From the NCBI GenBank assembly GCA_031258475.1, contig JAIRMS010000044.1, positions 1 through 24,016 of the forward strand: a stretch of DNA of 24,016 nt, read 5' to 3'. Under the pieces are notes generated by a model. It searched no databases, was not told the DNA's origin, and saw only the letters and a program-made list of their open reading frames with translations. Position numbers and translations under genes: made by a program. Below are positions 1-6,245 of this stretch, piece after piece; the stretch's first letter is position 1; each line of letters starts with the position of its first letter. The stretch comes from Holosporaceae bacterium. Its GTDB lineage: Bacteria; Pseudomonadota; Alphaproteobacteria; UBA3830.

Positions 1-347
1 GCTCTTCGTCCCTTTCCAGGTATAAATGGCGTTTTTTTATATGTTATCCCGTTGCGTTTCAGAGCATCATGCACCGTCGTTCTACCACATCCGAAGTGGT
101 CCGCTATTTCTCTTATGTATGCGTCAGGATTCGCTTTTACATACGCTGTGAGCTCTTCTTTAAACAGTTTGTGCGGACCGCGAGGAACATGATCAATACT
201 CAGACTTCCGGTCTCTTTTTTCAATTTTATCCATTTCGTTACACTCCTCAGACAAACCCCAAATACTTCGCAGGCTTCTTTGCGACTATGGCCCAACTCT
301 GTGTATTCTATCACTTTCACCCTCAAATCTTCGCTATATGCATTCAT
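1..347 (-). CDS. IS630-family transposase, N-terminal part (cut by window edge)
   Basis: The minus strand is open from the ATG at 347 to the window edge (115 codons). It begins MNAYSEDLRVKVIEYTELGH and continues with a helix-turn-helix (SRKEACEVFGVCLRSVTKWI), then a second one (YIREIADHFGCGRTTVHDAL) and the stretch NGITYKKTPF. This two-helix-turn-helix layout with the K-x-TGS linker is typical of the DNA-binding half of IS630/Tc1-like transposases, which cut and paste DNA at TA dinucleotides. The DDE catalytic part would lie left of the window. Three overlapping ATGs lie at 343-351; only the one at 347 enters the open frame. Whether the element is intact cannot be seen. Family assignment is from recalled consensus, not a search. 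Confidence 0.85.
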   Translation of the reverse strand, partial: MNAYSEDLRVKVIEYTELGHSRKEACEVFGVCLRSVTKWIKLKKETGSLSIDHVPRGPHKLFKEELTAYVKANPDAYIREIADHFGCGRTTVHDALKRNGITYKKTPFIPGKGRR

Positions 348-385
348 TCATAACTCTATCTGTTGCGATCCTCAGTTTAACATAT
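1..385. mobile_element. right end of an IS630-type insertion sequence (boundary unresolved)
   Basis: The transposase start is at 347, so the terminal inverted repeat should lie within the following few tens of bases (about 350-385). The other end is outside the window, so neither the inverted repeat nor the TA target duplication can be paired up. The right limit given here is a guess. Confidence 0.5.
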
Positions 386-389
386 CTAA

Positions 390-686
390 ATGCATTTTCA
401 AAACAATTCGTGTATATCACTGGTGGAACGAAGAGTATGCGTGAATGCCGCGGACAAAACGGTGGAAAAACTAGATTTTAAGTTCTGGGCTGAACTGGCT
501 AAAGAAGCAAAAAAAGATATTGCGATCACGCAGGCCTACTTGTCCGGACAATCACGGTTTCACATTATATTGAGATTTCCTACCTTTGGTCATTGGTATG
601 AAAGATATGATGAGACACGTGCCTTGCTGGATGCTGAGTCCTTGGATAAGCTTGAAGCGTTCGGAGATTATTTGTTGAAAAAGTAG
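390..686 (+). CDS. small hypothetical protein next to the IS end
   Basis: I do not recognise this protein. The frame from the ATG at 390 gives 98 residues, but the first 17 (Cys- and Asn-rich) look unlike the rest. A GTG at 441, preceded by GAAGAG, gives an 81-residue protein that fits better. It is soluble and charged, with a core containing LDFKFWAELAKEAKKDI and RFPTFGHWYERYDETRALLD, and it ends in LLKK. There is no signal peptide or membrane segment. It lies immediately beside the IS630 end, so it could be the surviving 3' part of a gene the element interrupted. A real gene is favoured by its ordinary composition and the run of helical residues, but the evidence is modest. Confidence 0.4.
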   Translation: MHFQNNSCISLVERRVCVNAADKTVEKLDFKFWAELAKEAKKDIAITQAYLSGQSRFHIILRFPTFGHWYERYDETRALLDAESLDKLEAFGDYLLKK

Positions 687-750
687 TAAGCCACTGCCAA
701 CTCAAACCGGGTCTCTTCCGAAATGCTCCTGAGGCGTTACTATATGATTA

Positions 751-789
751 GGCGAGAACGTCTGGCTCTTGAGCTGAGACGTTCTTGCC
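751..789. repeat. long inverted repeat (39-nt hairpin)
   Basis: Arms 751-763 and 777-789 pair over 13 bp with a single G-T wobble. The loop itself contains GCTC-TT-GAGC, which extends the stem. It lies about 100 nt past the permease stop codon. There is no T run on either side, so it is not a standard intrinsic terminator. It could end or stabilise the ABC operon transcript, or be a dispersed palindromic element; no second copy was seen in the window. Confidence 0.6.
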
Positions 790-885
790 GGTTCCTGTGG
801 CCATGGATGATGCTCCTGCTCGCTTTGCTTCAGGCGCGGTTCAGCTTTCCACGGGCACTTTCCCGGTATCCAGAAATAGAAAAGT

Positions 886-1725
886 TTATTTTTCTCTCCA
901 TTTTTTAAAAGCGATGACCGATAGCACGATGCTTCCTGTGAAAAATTTTAGATCCGATGGAGCAAGGCCCAGGGATAGCGCAACGCCCTGTACCTGCTGA
1001 TACACAAGAGCGCCCAGCAGCGGCGCCGTCAGCTGTCGATTTAATGTCGCGTTGCCGATTATGGTCTCACCTATCATCAGGCTGGCGAGTCCGTGAATTA
1101 GGATTCCAACGCCGATACCAACGTCCATATAGTTTTGCAGCTGAACAATGAGACTTCCTGCAAGTCCGAACATGGCTCCAGCCGCAAACAGTCCGAAAAC
1201 AGTGTATTTTTCAATGCTGATTCTCTGTTGTTTGGCCAGATTTGGATTCAGTCCAACTGCCCGAAATCTCAATCCGAAGTCGGTGCGCAGAAATAGGGCA
1301 AATGGAAATACGCAGCTGGCTAGAATTCCAACAATTATCGCCATATTGCCAACTATATTCGAATCGAACAATCCGCCGCAGTCGAATAGAGCAATGTTCG
1401 GCTTGCCCATAATGCGCAGATTTACGCTGTAGGCCATGGTGCTGAGGATAATTCCAGCGAGCATTGAGTTAACACGAAATTTTAGGGTGATGAGAGCGGT
1501 GCAAATTCCCACTGCGCCTGCGCAGATCATACTGCATAGGATGGCGACCATCGTATGCATTCCGGACAGCATGCAGACAGCACAAATTGCGCCACCCAGC
1601 GGATATGCGCCATCGGCGGTCAGGTCCGCAAAATCCAAAAAACGGAACGGAATCATGATGCTGTAGGCTATGATTGCGAGAATAAGGCCCTGCTGCAGGC
1701 CATTCATGATGAGATCAATTGACAT
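886..1725 (-). CDS. ABC transporter permease, branched-chain/TrpY-like
   Basis: This is the inner-membrane permease of the importer encoded with the two genes upstream. The protein of about 279 residues is almost all hydrophobic, with roughly eight to nine predicted membrane segments. It shows the BPD_transp_2 (LivH/LivM-type) pattern: an early LDFADLTADGAYPLGGAI stretch, then LAGIILSTMAYSVNLRIMGKPNI, and a late SLMIGETIIGNATL loop. The start is set at 1725 because GGAGAAG lies just upstream of this ATG. A longer frame from 1761 would overlap the ATPase gene by 47 nt without a good ribosome site. With the chosen start the overlap with the ATPase stop is 11 nt, implying translational coupling. 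Substrate is inferred from the aromatic leader peptides upstream. Confidence 0.9.
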   Translation of the reverse strand: MSIDLIMNGLQQGLILAIIAYSIMIPFRFLDFADLTADGAYPLGGAICAVCMLSGMHTMVAILCSMICAGAVGICTALITLKFRVNSMLAGIILSTMAYSVNLRIMGKPNIALFDCGGLFDSNIVGNMAIIVGILASCVFPFALFLRTDFGLRFRAVGLNPNLAKQQRISIEKYTVFGLFAAGAMFGLAGSLIVQLQNYMDVGIGVGILIHGLASLMIGETIIGNATLNRQLTAPLLGALVYQQVQGVALSLGLAPSDLKFFTGSIVLSVIAFKKWREK

Positions 1726-2452
1726 TTTCTTCTCCGCAGTGTAGCAGGCTTTGGTCCTCAAATTTGTGGAACATTTCCAGCAAAGATTGGATCTTTAAAT
1801 TTGATTTTTCATGTCCCTTTAGATCGACTACGATCTGACCTCTATGCATCATAATCAGACGATCTCCGTATTTCACAGCGTCTTCCATGTTATGCGTAAT
1901 CATCAGCGTTGTGAGCCCGAGTTTCCGAACAGATTTTGCGGTGTACTCCATCAGCAGCGTCTGCATTTTTGGATCCAGGGCCGACGTGTGCTCGTCCAGC
2001 AGCAAAATTTTACTGCCGGAATTCAAAGCCATCAGAGTTGCGATGGTCTGTCGCTGACCTCCGGACAAAACGCTTAGCGGCTGATCAATGAATTTCTCCA
2101 AGCCAATGTTCAGAGACCTGATTTTATCTGCGATATCGTTTTTATGACGCCCATAAAAGGAAAAACGCGGCGTTTTTACACAGATCAGAGCGATGTTCTC
2201 CAACATGGTCATGGATGGGATCGTCCCCTTGTTTACTTCCTGCACAACCTGTGACACCTCTCCGTCCCGCTTGATTTTTCCAGAATCAGCAACATATTCC
2301 CCGCTGATGATTTTCAGCAGGGTTGATTTTCCTGATCCGTTTGCGCCAATAAGTGTGCAAAATTCACCTTCTTCCAGCGACAAATTTACTCTCTTCAGAA
2401 CGGGCTCGAAAACTCCGCTGAAAGACTTTGTAACGTTGCTTATTTTTAGCAT
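1715..2452 (-). CDS. ABC transporter ATP-binding protein, TrpZ-like
   Basis: This is the cytoplasmic ATPase that drives the importer. It has 245 residues, normal for the family. Walker A GANGSGKST lies at about 36-44, the ABC signature LSGGQRQ at 129-135, Walker B ILLLDE at 149-154 followed by HTSALD, and the H-loop MITHNMEDA near 185-193. The C-terminal stretch RLIMMHRGQI matches the subfamily that partners ABC_sub_bind proteins. GGAGTAGG precedes the ATG, which lies 6 nt after the stop of the binding-protein gene, so the two are one operon. All nucleotide-binding motifs are intact, so it should be active. Confidence 0.95.
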   Translation of the reverse strand: MLKISNVTKSFSGVFEPVLKRVNLSLEEGEFCTLIGANGSGKSTLLKIISGEYVADSGKIKRDGEVSQVVQEVNKGTIPSMTMLENIALICVKTPRFSFYGRHKNDIADKIRSLNIGLEKFIDQPLSVLSGGQRQTIATLMALNSGSKILLLDEHTSALDPKMQTLLMEYTAKSVRKLGLTTLMITHNMEDAVKYGDRLIMMHRGQIVVDLKGHEKSNLKIQSLLEMFHKFEDQSLLHCGEENVN

Positions 2453-2458
2453 TTTAAC

Positions 2459-3418
2459 CTACTCCACGATAGTTGCGTTTTTCGGAATTTGAATTCCGAA
2501 TTTTTCTGCCAATTTTTTATTCACGAAACACCGGTGATCCTCTATATTTGGGAAAATCGGCGACAGATCCTTTATGGAATCACCTTTCAACAATCTTGCC
2601 ACCAGCTTTCCGGCGTTTCTCCCAACGGATTCGTAGTTCACACCAAAGCTTGCAAGAGCTAACCCATCACGCACGGATTGCTCCTCTATGTTGAACACAG
2701 GAATATTCATTTTCCTAGCTTCGCTTGCAATGACCGGCAGAGCTGACTGCAAACCGCTGGCACTCACGTAGATGAAATCCGCCTTTCCTTTCAGTTCCTG
2801 AATACGAACAGGAATATCCCGCACCTGGTCCACAGGAACGGCAACCACAGACATCTCCAGACTTTCCGCTTCTCTGCGCATCATATTGATCAGCGCAGTG
2901 TCGTTGCTATCGGAAATGGCATAGGGAAGACCGATAGTTTTTGCATTCGGTAGAATTGAACGAATAAACGTCAAAAGGGCATTCAGGTTCTGCATATCTG
3001 AGCTACCGGTTATATTGTGCGCAGATTTTGTTCTGACATCTATCAGTTTCGCGTCCACCGGATCCGTAACAGCATTATAAACCAACGGAATATCATGAAT
3101 CTTTCCCTTGGCGAACTGCATAATTGGAGTTCCGGTGAGAACCATAACCGTTGGTCTGTGATTTTTAGCGCTCGCAACCGTTTGCGGAATCAACGAGTGA
3201 TCGAAGGCAATGTCTGAAATCTCGTAGCGAACGTTACGGGATTCAACATAGCCGCATTTTTGCAACTCCTTCTTGATTCCATCGATCGTAGCCAGCAGCG
3301 GTGGGATTTGTCCATAATTTATAATCACCACCAGAGGTGTCTCCTGTTTCTTCTCTCCATCGCAGCCGCAAAGAAGTGCAGCAGCTGCAATTGTTGCTGT
3401 GGATAGCAGTTTTTTCAT
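2459..3418 (-). CDS. ABC_sub_bind substrate-binding lipoprotein, paralogue 1 (TrpX-like)
   Basis: This is a solute-binding protein for the importer, 319 residues long. The N terminus MKKLLSTATIAAAALLCGC is a lipoprotein signal: the lipobox is Leu16-Cys-Gly-Cys19, so it should be lipid-anchored outside the inner membrane. The mature protein follows the ABC_sub_bind (TrpX-like) pattern: a first lobe with PLVVIINYGQ, then GTPIMQFAKG, DIPLVYNAVTDPV, NITGSSD, and a late DGLALASFGVNYESVGR followed by FPNIEDHRCFVNKKLAEKFG. AGGAGA precedes the ATG. It is read into the ATPase and permease genes. Its 3' half is nearly identical in DNA to that of paralogue 2. The ligand is inferred to be an aromatic amino acid, possibly Phe or Tyr because of its leader. 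Confidence 0.93.
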   Translation of the reverse strand: MKKLLSTATIAAAALLCGCDGEKKQETPLVVIINYGQIPPLLATIDGIKKELQKCGYVESRNVRYEISDIAFDHSLIPQTVASAKNHRPTVMVLTGTPIMQFAKGKIHDIPLVYNAVTDPVDAKLIDVRTKSAHNITGSSDMQNLNALLTFIRSILPNAKTIGLPYAISDSNDTALINMMRREAESLEMSVVAVPVDQVRDIPVRIQELKGKADFIYVSASGLQSALPVIASEARKMNIPVFNIEEQSVRDGLALASFGVNYESVGRNAGKLVARLLKGDSIKDLSPIFPNIEDHRCFVNKKLAEKFGIQIPKNATIVE

Positions 3419-3515
3419 GTTTCAATTCTCCTATTTCAAACTAATTCTAAAATCCTGATAAAGCATCCCCGTTCTCCGAGGAATCAATTCTAATATTGTG
3501 ATTTAAAAAGAAATT

Positions 3516-3641
3516 TTATTTGCCCGCGGGGGCAAACAAAACAGAGAATGTAAAAACAGGATAGAACGAAGAAGCAGACACAAAGCGTCCAATCAGGTCA
3601 ATCGCCCCTAAATTGTCAGCTGCCCACTGCATCTCTAACAT
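3516..3641 (-). CDS. candidate Phe/Tyr-rich leader peptide (41 residues)
   Basis: This short frame lies between a strong promoter and the gene for binding protein 1. GGAG lies 4 nt before the ATG. It starts MLEMQWAADNLG; its second half reads RFVSASSFYPVFTFSVLF, with Phe at 20, 26, 30, 32 and 36 and Tyr at 27. The stop falls just after a 7-bp hairpin (3519-3536). The start context ATGTTAGAxAT is the same as in the Trp-rich leader of paralogue 2, suggesting that the leaders were duplicated with the genes. A Phe-sensing attenuator is possible. The T-rich DNA would also give Phe codons by chance, so this is weaker than the Trp case. Confidence 0.45.
   Translation of the reverse strand: MLEMQWAADNLGAIDLIGRFVSASSFYPVFTFSVLFAPAGK
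3519..3536 (-). terminator. possible attenuator hairpin before binding protein 1
   Basis: TTTGCCC (3519-3525) and GGGCAAA (3530-3536) form a perfect 7-bp stem with a 4-nt loop. On the minus strand it is followed by TAAAATTTCTTTTT, an interrupted T tract. It lies in the 5' leader, about 100 nt before the start codon, so it could stop transcription early or simply separate the two binding-protein genes. The T tract is imperfect. Confidence 0.4.
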
Positions 3642-3659
3642 CCAACTCCATCATCTTAC

Positions 3660-3687
3660 ATAATAACACAATATTATCTTTTGTCAA
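3660..3687 (-). promoter_or_regulatory. sigma-70 promoter of binding protein 1-ATPase-permease operon
   Basis: A perfect -35 TTGACA (3687-3682) is followed after 16 nt by -10 TATTAT (3665-3660). Transcription would start near 3653, only a few bases before the leader-peptide ribosome site, leaving a leader of about 235 nt. The same TTGACAAA motif with a GATAAT spacer segment recurs in the promoter of paralogue 2. Confidence 0.75.
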
Positions 3688-3691
3688 GCTT

Positions 3692-4672
3692 TTATTTTTC
3701 TCCTTCCACAACAGTTGCGTTTTCCGGAATTTGAATTCCGAACTTCTCGGCCAATTTTTTATTCACGAAACATCGATGATCCTCCGTTTTGGGGAAAATC
3801 GGTGGCAGATCATTTATGGAATCACCTTTCAGCAATCTTGCCACTAGCTTTCCGGCGTTTCTCCCAACGGATTCGTAGTTCACTCCAAAACTCGCGAGAG
3901 CTAATCCGTCGCGAACTGCCTGCTCCTCTGCATTAAACACCGGTATCGCCATTTTTTGCGCCTCGGCCGCGATGATCGGAAGAGCTGGCTGAATCGGACC
4001 GCTGGTGCCAACGTACAGAAAGTCGGCCTTTCCGCGAAATTCCTGCATGCGCATTGGAATGTCGCGGGATTGATCGATCGGAACTGCCAAAACAGCCAAT
4101 CCCACCTTCATGGCTGCAGCTGTTATCATCCTAACAATGGCCGCGTCGTTACTTTCGGAGGTGGAGTAGAGCAGTCCAACGGTTTTTGCGTGTGGCAGTA
4201 TGGTTTTTACGAAGGTCAAAAATGGCTCAAAATCCTCCTGATCAGAGCTTCCGGTCACATTTTTATTGGAATGCATATTGTCCTTCAGGAGCCCTGCGGC
4301 AACCGGATCCATGATATCGCAGTAAACCAGCGGAATATCCTGGACTTTTCCCTTGGCGAATTGGGCGACCGGAGTGGATTTTACAATCATCACCTTCGGC
4401 TTTGAAGCTCTGAGTTTTGTTATCATCTGTGAAATGAGAGTCGGATCGAAGCCAACGTCGGCAATCTCGTATCTGACTGTTTTTCCTTCGATAAAACCAT
4501 TATCCGCAAGTTCCGCTTTGGCTCCGCGCAGCGAAGCATCAAGGGAAGCATGTGGACCATAGTTGGCAATGGCCACCAGAGGCAAATCCCCACTTTTGTC
4601 GATGTGAGTAAAGTGAGCAATACCAGTAATGCCACAAACAGCTGCAATTGCAGCGAATATTTTCCTATTCAT
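3692..4672 (-). CDS. ABC_sub_bind substrate-binding protein, paralogue 2 (TrpX-like)
   Basis: This is a second solute-binding protein, 326 residues, tandem to paralogue 1 and clearly homologous over its whole length: PLVAIANYGP, STPVAQFAKGKVQDIPLVY, NVTGSSDQEDF, DGLALASFGVNYESVGR and TEDHRCFVNKKLAEKFG. GGAG lies 7 nt before the ATG at 4672. The N terminus MNRKIFAAIAAVCGITGIA is hydrophobic, but its single Cys is preceded by Val, so there is no proper lipobox; it may be a free periplasmic or membrane-tethered form. No permease or ATPase gene of its own is present, so it presumably shares those of the next operon. Its transcript carries a Trp-rich leader peptide, which points to tryptophan as ligand or regulator. 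Confidence 0.92.
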   Translation of the reverse strand: MNRKIFAAIAAVCGITGIAHFTHIDKSGDLPLVAIANYGPHASLDASLRGAKAELADNGFIEGKTVRYEIADVGFDPTLISQMITKLRASKPKVMIVKSTPVAQFAKGKVQDIPLVYCDIMDPVAAGLLKDNMHSNKNVTGSSDQEDFEPFLTFVKTILPHAKTVGLLYSTSESNDAAIVRMITAAAMKVGLAVLAVPIDQSRDIPMRMQEFRGKADFLYVGTSGPIQPALPIIAAEAQKMAIPVFNAEEQAVRDGLALASFGVNYESVGRNAGKLVARLLKGDSINDLPPIFPKTEDHRCFVNKKLAEKFGIQIPENATVVEGEK

Positions 4673-4740
4673 AGTAAATCTCCATGGTTTTTATGTTGTT
4701 AATACGTTTTTTCGTTTTCAATTAATTAATTAACTAAAAT

Positions 4741-4897
4741 TGACGGCCCAAAGGCCAGAAAAGGCATAGACAACAGGCGTCACCAGGCAAGATTCGCCGA
4801 ACTGTGAAAGACATGAATATGATCAGAAGAAAAGCAAACATTTCGAATATTTCAAATAATTAAAAACCGAGCCAGACGACAGCAACCTAATGACGCC
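4741..4897 (-). promoter_or_regulatory. candidate Trp attenuator structure
   Basis: In the minus-strand RNA, 4897-4886 (last Trp codon through the leader stop) pairs with 4787-4776 over 12 consecutive bp, two of them G-U. Segment 4782-4778 (TGACG) can instead pair with 4745-4741 (CGTCA), directly before AATTTTAG. A small GGCC-TTTG-GGCC hairpin (4756-4745) also overlaps this choice. These mutually exclusive pairings resemble attenuation by ribosome stalling. Which form permits read-through is not decided by the sequence, and the T tract (four T) is weak. Confidence 0.55.
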
Positions 4898-4943
4898 AAC
4901 GCCACCATGCCAAGTTTCCAACCATTGTGAATATTTCTAACAT
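4887..4943 (-). CDS. Trp-rich leader peptide (18 residues)
   Basis: The frame reads MLEIFTMVGNLAWWRWRH then TAG. Three of its last five residues are Trp (codons at 4907-4905, 4904-4902 and 4898-4896). GGAG lies 10 nt before the ATG, and a TTGACA promoter starts the transcript just upstream. The gene downstream encodes a TrpX-like binding protein. Clustered Trp codons just before the stop are the hallmark of trp leader peptides (rhizobial trpE leaders carry a Trp-Trp-Trp run). The ribosome would stall here when charged tRNA-Trp is scarce. Three Trp codons in 18 by chance is very unlikely, and the family downstream fits, so I take this as real. Confidence 0.75.
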   Translation of the reverse strand: MLEIFTMVGNLAWWRWRH

Positions 4944-4973
4944 TCTATAAGAGCTCCACGGGAACTGCGGGGA

Positions 4974-5002
4974 ACTGTAGTGTATTATCTCTGCTTTGTC
5001 AA
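4974..5002 (-). promoter_or_regulatory. sigma-70 promoter of binding protein 2 transcript
   Basis: Perfect -35 TTGACA (5002-4997), a 17-nt spacer, and -10 TACAGT (4979-4974). The start would be near 4967, ten bases before the leader-peptide GGAG. The -35 region with AAAGCAGAGATAATA resembles the promoter of paralogue 1, so promoter and leader seem duplicated together. Confidence 0.65.
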
Positions 5003-5101
5003 GCACTTTTTTGAGCTTAAAAAGGCGTGTTTTTTTATCTATGATTTCAATTCACTGGATTTTCCATGAATCGGAAAATGCATCTCAGAAAAATGTATAG
5101 A

Positions 5102-5206
5102 TGAATCACTTTGAAAATGCGATTTTCATTTTCTGGATTGCTCTGCTTCGCTCGCAATCTATTCCCCCTCAGCTACGCGCCTGCGGCGATCAAGCTAGAT
5201 GCTGAC
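5102..5206 (+). repeat. MITE-like palindromic repeat, copy 1
   Basis: It begins TGAATCACTTTGAAA, makes the hairpin GAAAAT-GCG-ATTTTC, then CATTTTCTGGATTGC and a CTCGCAAT end. A further block, CCTGCGGCGATCAAGCTA followed by GCTGAC, is shared with copy 2. Three other copies lie in this window, all between genes. The rest of 5003-5309 shows a 7-bp hairpin (5059-5065 with 5073-5079) and AT-rich sequence, but no gene. Confidence 0.7.
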
Positions 5207-5309
5207 TTCGCACTTTCATAGTAGTCCTTGTGTAACACCGCATAAAATTTTATCTATTTTCTGGAACTAAAAATACCAAGAAATATTTTATTTTTTTTAA
5301 AATAGGCTA

Positions 5310-5339
5310 TTGACTGCGGAAAAACATGTGTGCTAGCGT
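5310..5339 (+). promoter_or_regulatory. candidate promoter before the secreted orphan gene
   Basis: TTGACT (5310-5315) and, 18 nt on, TAGCGT (5334-5339) with an extended TGTGC just before it. The -10 keeps the key T, A and final T. A GC-rich discriminator follows, as in stable-RNA promoters. It would start transcription near 5346, about 150 nt before the GTG start at 5496. Confidence 0.45.
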
Positions 5340-5384
5340 GCCCCTATAAGTTGTGATAAGGGTTCGAGCGATGCTTTGAGATAT

Positions 5385-5441
5385 GATGAAAAGCGGTAGC
5401 AGGGGACCTCAGTCAATGCCCTCCGGGTTTCATCGGTTTTT
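5385..5441 (+). terminator. terminator-like hairpin in the leader (small RNA end or attenuator)
   Basis: GATGAAA (5385-5391) pairs perfectly with TTTCATC (5428-5434). Inside it, CGG/CCG and AGGG/CCCT extend the stem to about 14 bp with bulges. GGTTTTTC follows. With the promoter above it would define an RNA of about 95 nt, or an attenuator in the 5' leader of the next gene. A 31-codon frame starting ATGATG at 5384 runs through it and is rich in Phe codons. I do not match the RNA to a known family. Confidence 0.45.
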
Positions 5442-5495
5442 CAGACAGTTTCACCTCTTTGGTGTTTATAGTTGTTGAGGTATTAGGAGGTTACT

Positions 5496-6245
5496 GTGAA
5501 ATATCGTGATATAATAAAAAGTGTGGGTGGAATGTGTTGTGCTGCAGCGGTGATGTGCGCGAGCGATGTGAATGGGATGGATGATACGTTGATAGCTCGT
5601 AAGGCTGTCCGTTCGGAAATGGGCACGGTAACTTTGCTGAATGCACAAAAACCAAGAAGTCGCGCTCGGAGCCAGTCACTTGCCTCGATTGTTGCACTAG
5701 TAAATGCCGGTGCGCGGCCGAAGTCGGCCGGGCTAGCTTCCAGGATGCAGTTAAACGGTGGATTGCCGAGTGATGGTACTATCGACGAACCAAGCATGGA
5801 AATTCAAGGCCTCGATTTTAAGACGTTTATGACTAACGTTAAAAGAGAGATAACTAGAGGAATGCCTTCCTCTATGCGGACATGGGAATACGTGCAAATG
5901 ATTGCGCACGGGAAAGTGGATGAGTCGAAAAGGGAAGAGGGAAAAAGGGATTTCATTAATCAATTGATTCTAGCCATGACTCGGGAAAGATATATAGTGG
6001 ATAGGAATGGTTTTTTCAACTGGCAAAGAGATTTAAGTTACTTCAAAAACAGCAATTTTTTTAAAAAGGACCCGGAAACAGCACTCCGTCTAGAGTTCGA
6101 GGTGTTTTGGTGTTGGCGGTACTTTGTATGGGAACCTGAAATGTTCATACACGAGCAGCCTTGGATGCCGGAACAATTGCAGGGAGCGAGTGAAATGTTG
6201 AAAGCCAGCTGGTTAAGCAAGGTGAGATGGTTTGAGGGGGTCTAG
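5496..6245 (+). CDS. orphan Sec-secreted protein (249 residues)
   Basis: I do not recognise this protein. The start is a GTG at 5496 with a perfect AGGAGG five bases upstream, among the best ribosome sites in the window. The N terminus MKYRDIIKSVGGMCCAAAVM is a signal sequence, with likely cleavage after ASDVNG near residue 27. The next stretch (about 45-80) is basic and low in complexity (KPRSRARSQS). The C-terminal two-thirds is alpha-helical and rich in Trp and Phe (FFNWQRDLSYF, EVFWCWRYFVWEPEMF). It is flanked by palindromic repeats and has no co-directional partner. In a host-associated bacterium, a secreted orphan such as this could be an effector; that is a guess from the signal peptide alone. 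Confidence 0.75.
   Translation: MKYRDIIKSVGGMCCAAAVMCASDVNGMDDTLIARKAVRSEMGTVTLLNAQKPRSRARSQSLASIVALVNAGARPKSAGLASRMQLNGGLPSDGTIDEPSMEIQGLDFKTFMTNVKREITRGMPSSMRTWEYVQMIAHGKVDESKREEGKRDFINQLILAMTRERYIVDRNGFFNWQRDLSYFKNSNFFKKDPETALRLEFEVFWCWRYFVWEPEMFIHEQPWMPEQLQGASEMLKASWLSKVRWFEGV

Noticed and set aside
1725..1761. Longer start for the permease at 1761
   Set aside because: It would overlap the ATPase gene by 47 nt and has no ribosome site, whereas the ATG at 1725 has GGAGAAG.
2470..2500. Palindrome GGAATTTGAATTCC in both binding-protein genes
   Set aside because: It encodes conserved residues (FGIQIP) in both paralogues, so shared coding sequence explains it.
5360..5375. GGTTCGAGC resembling a tRNA T-loop (also at 6299)
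   Set aside because: No acceptor stem, anticodon arm or CCA position can be fitted around either site.
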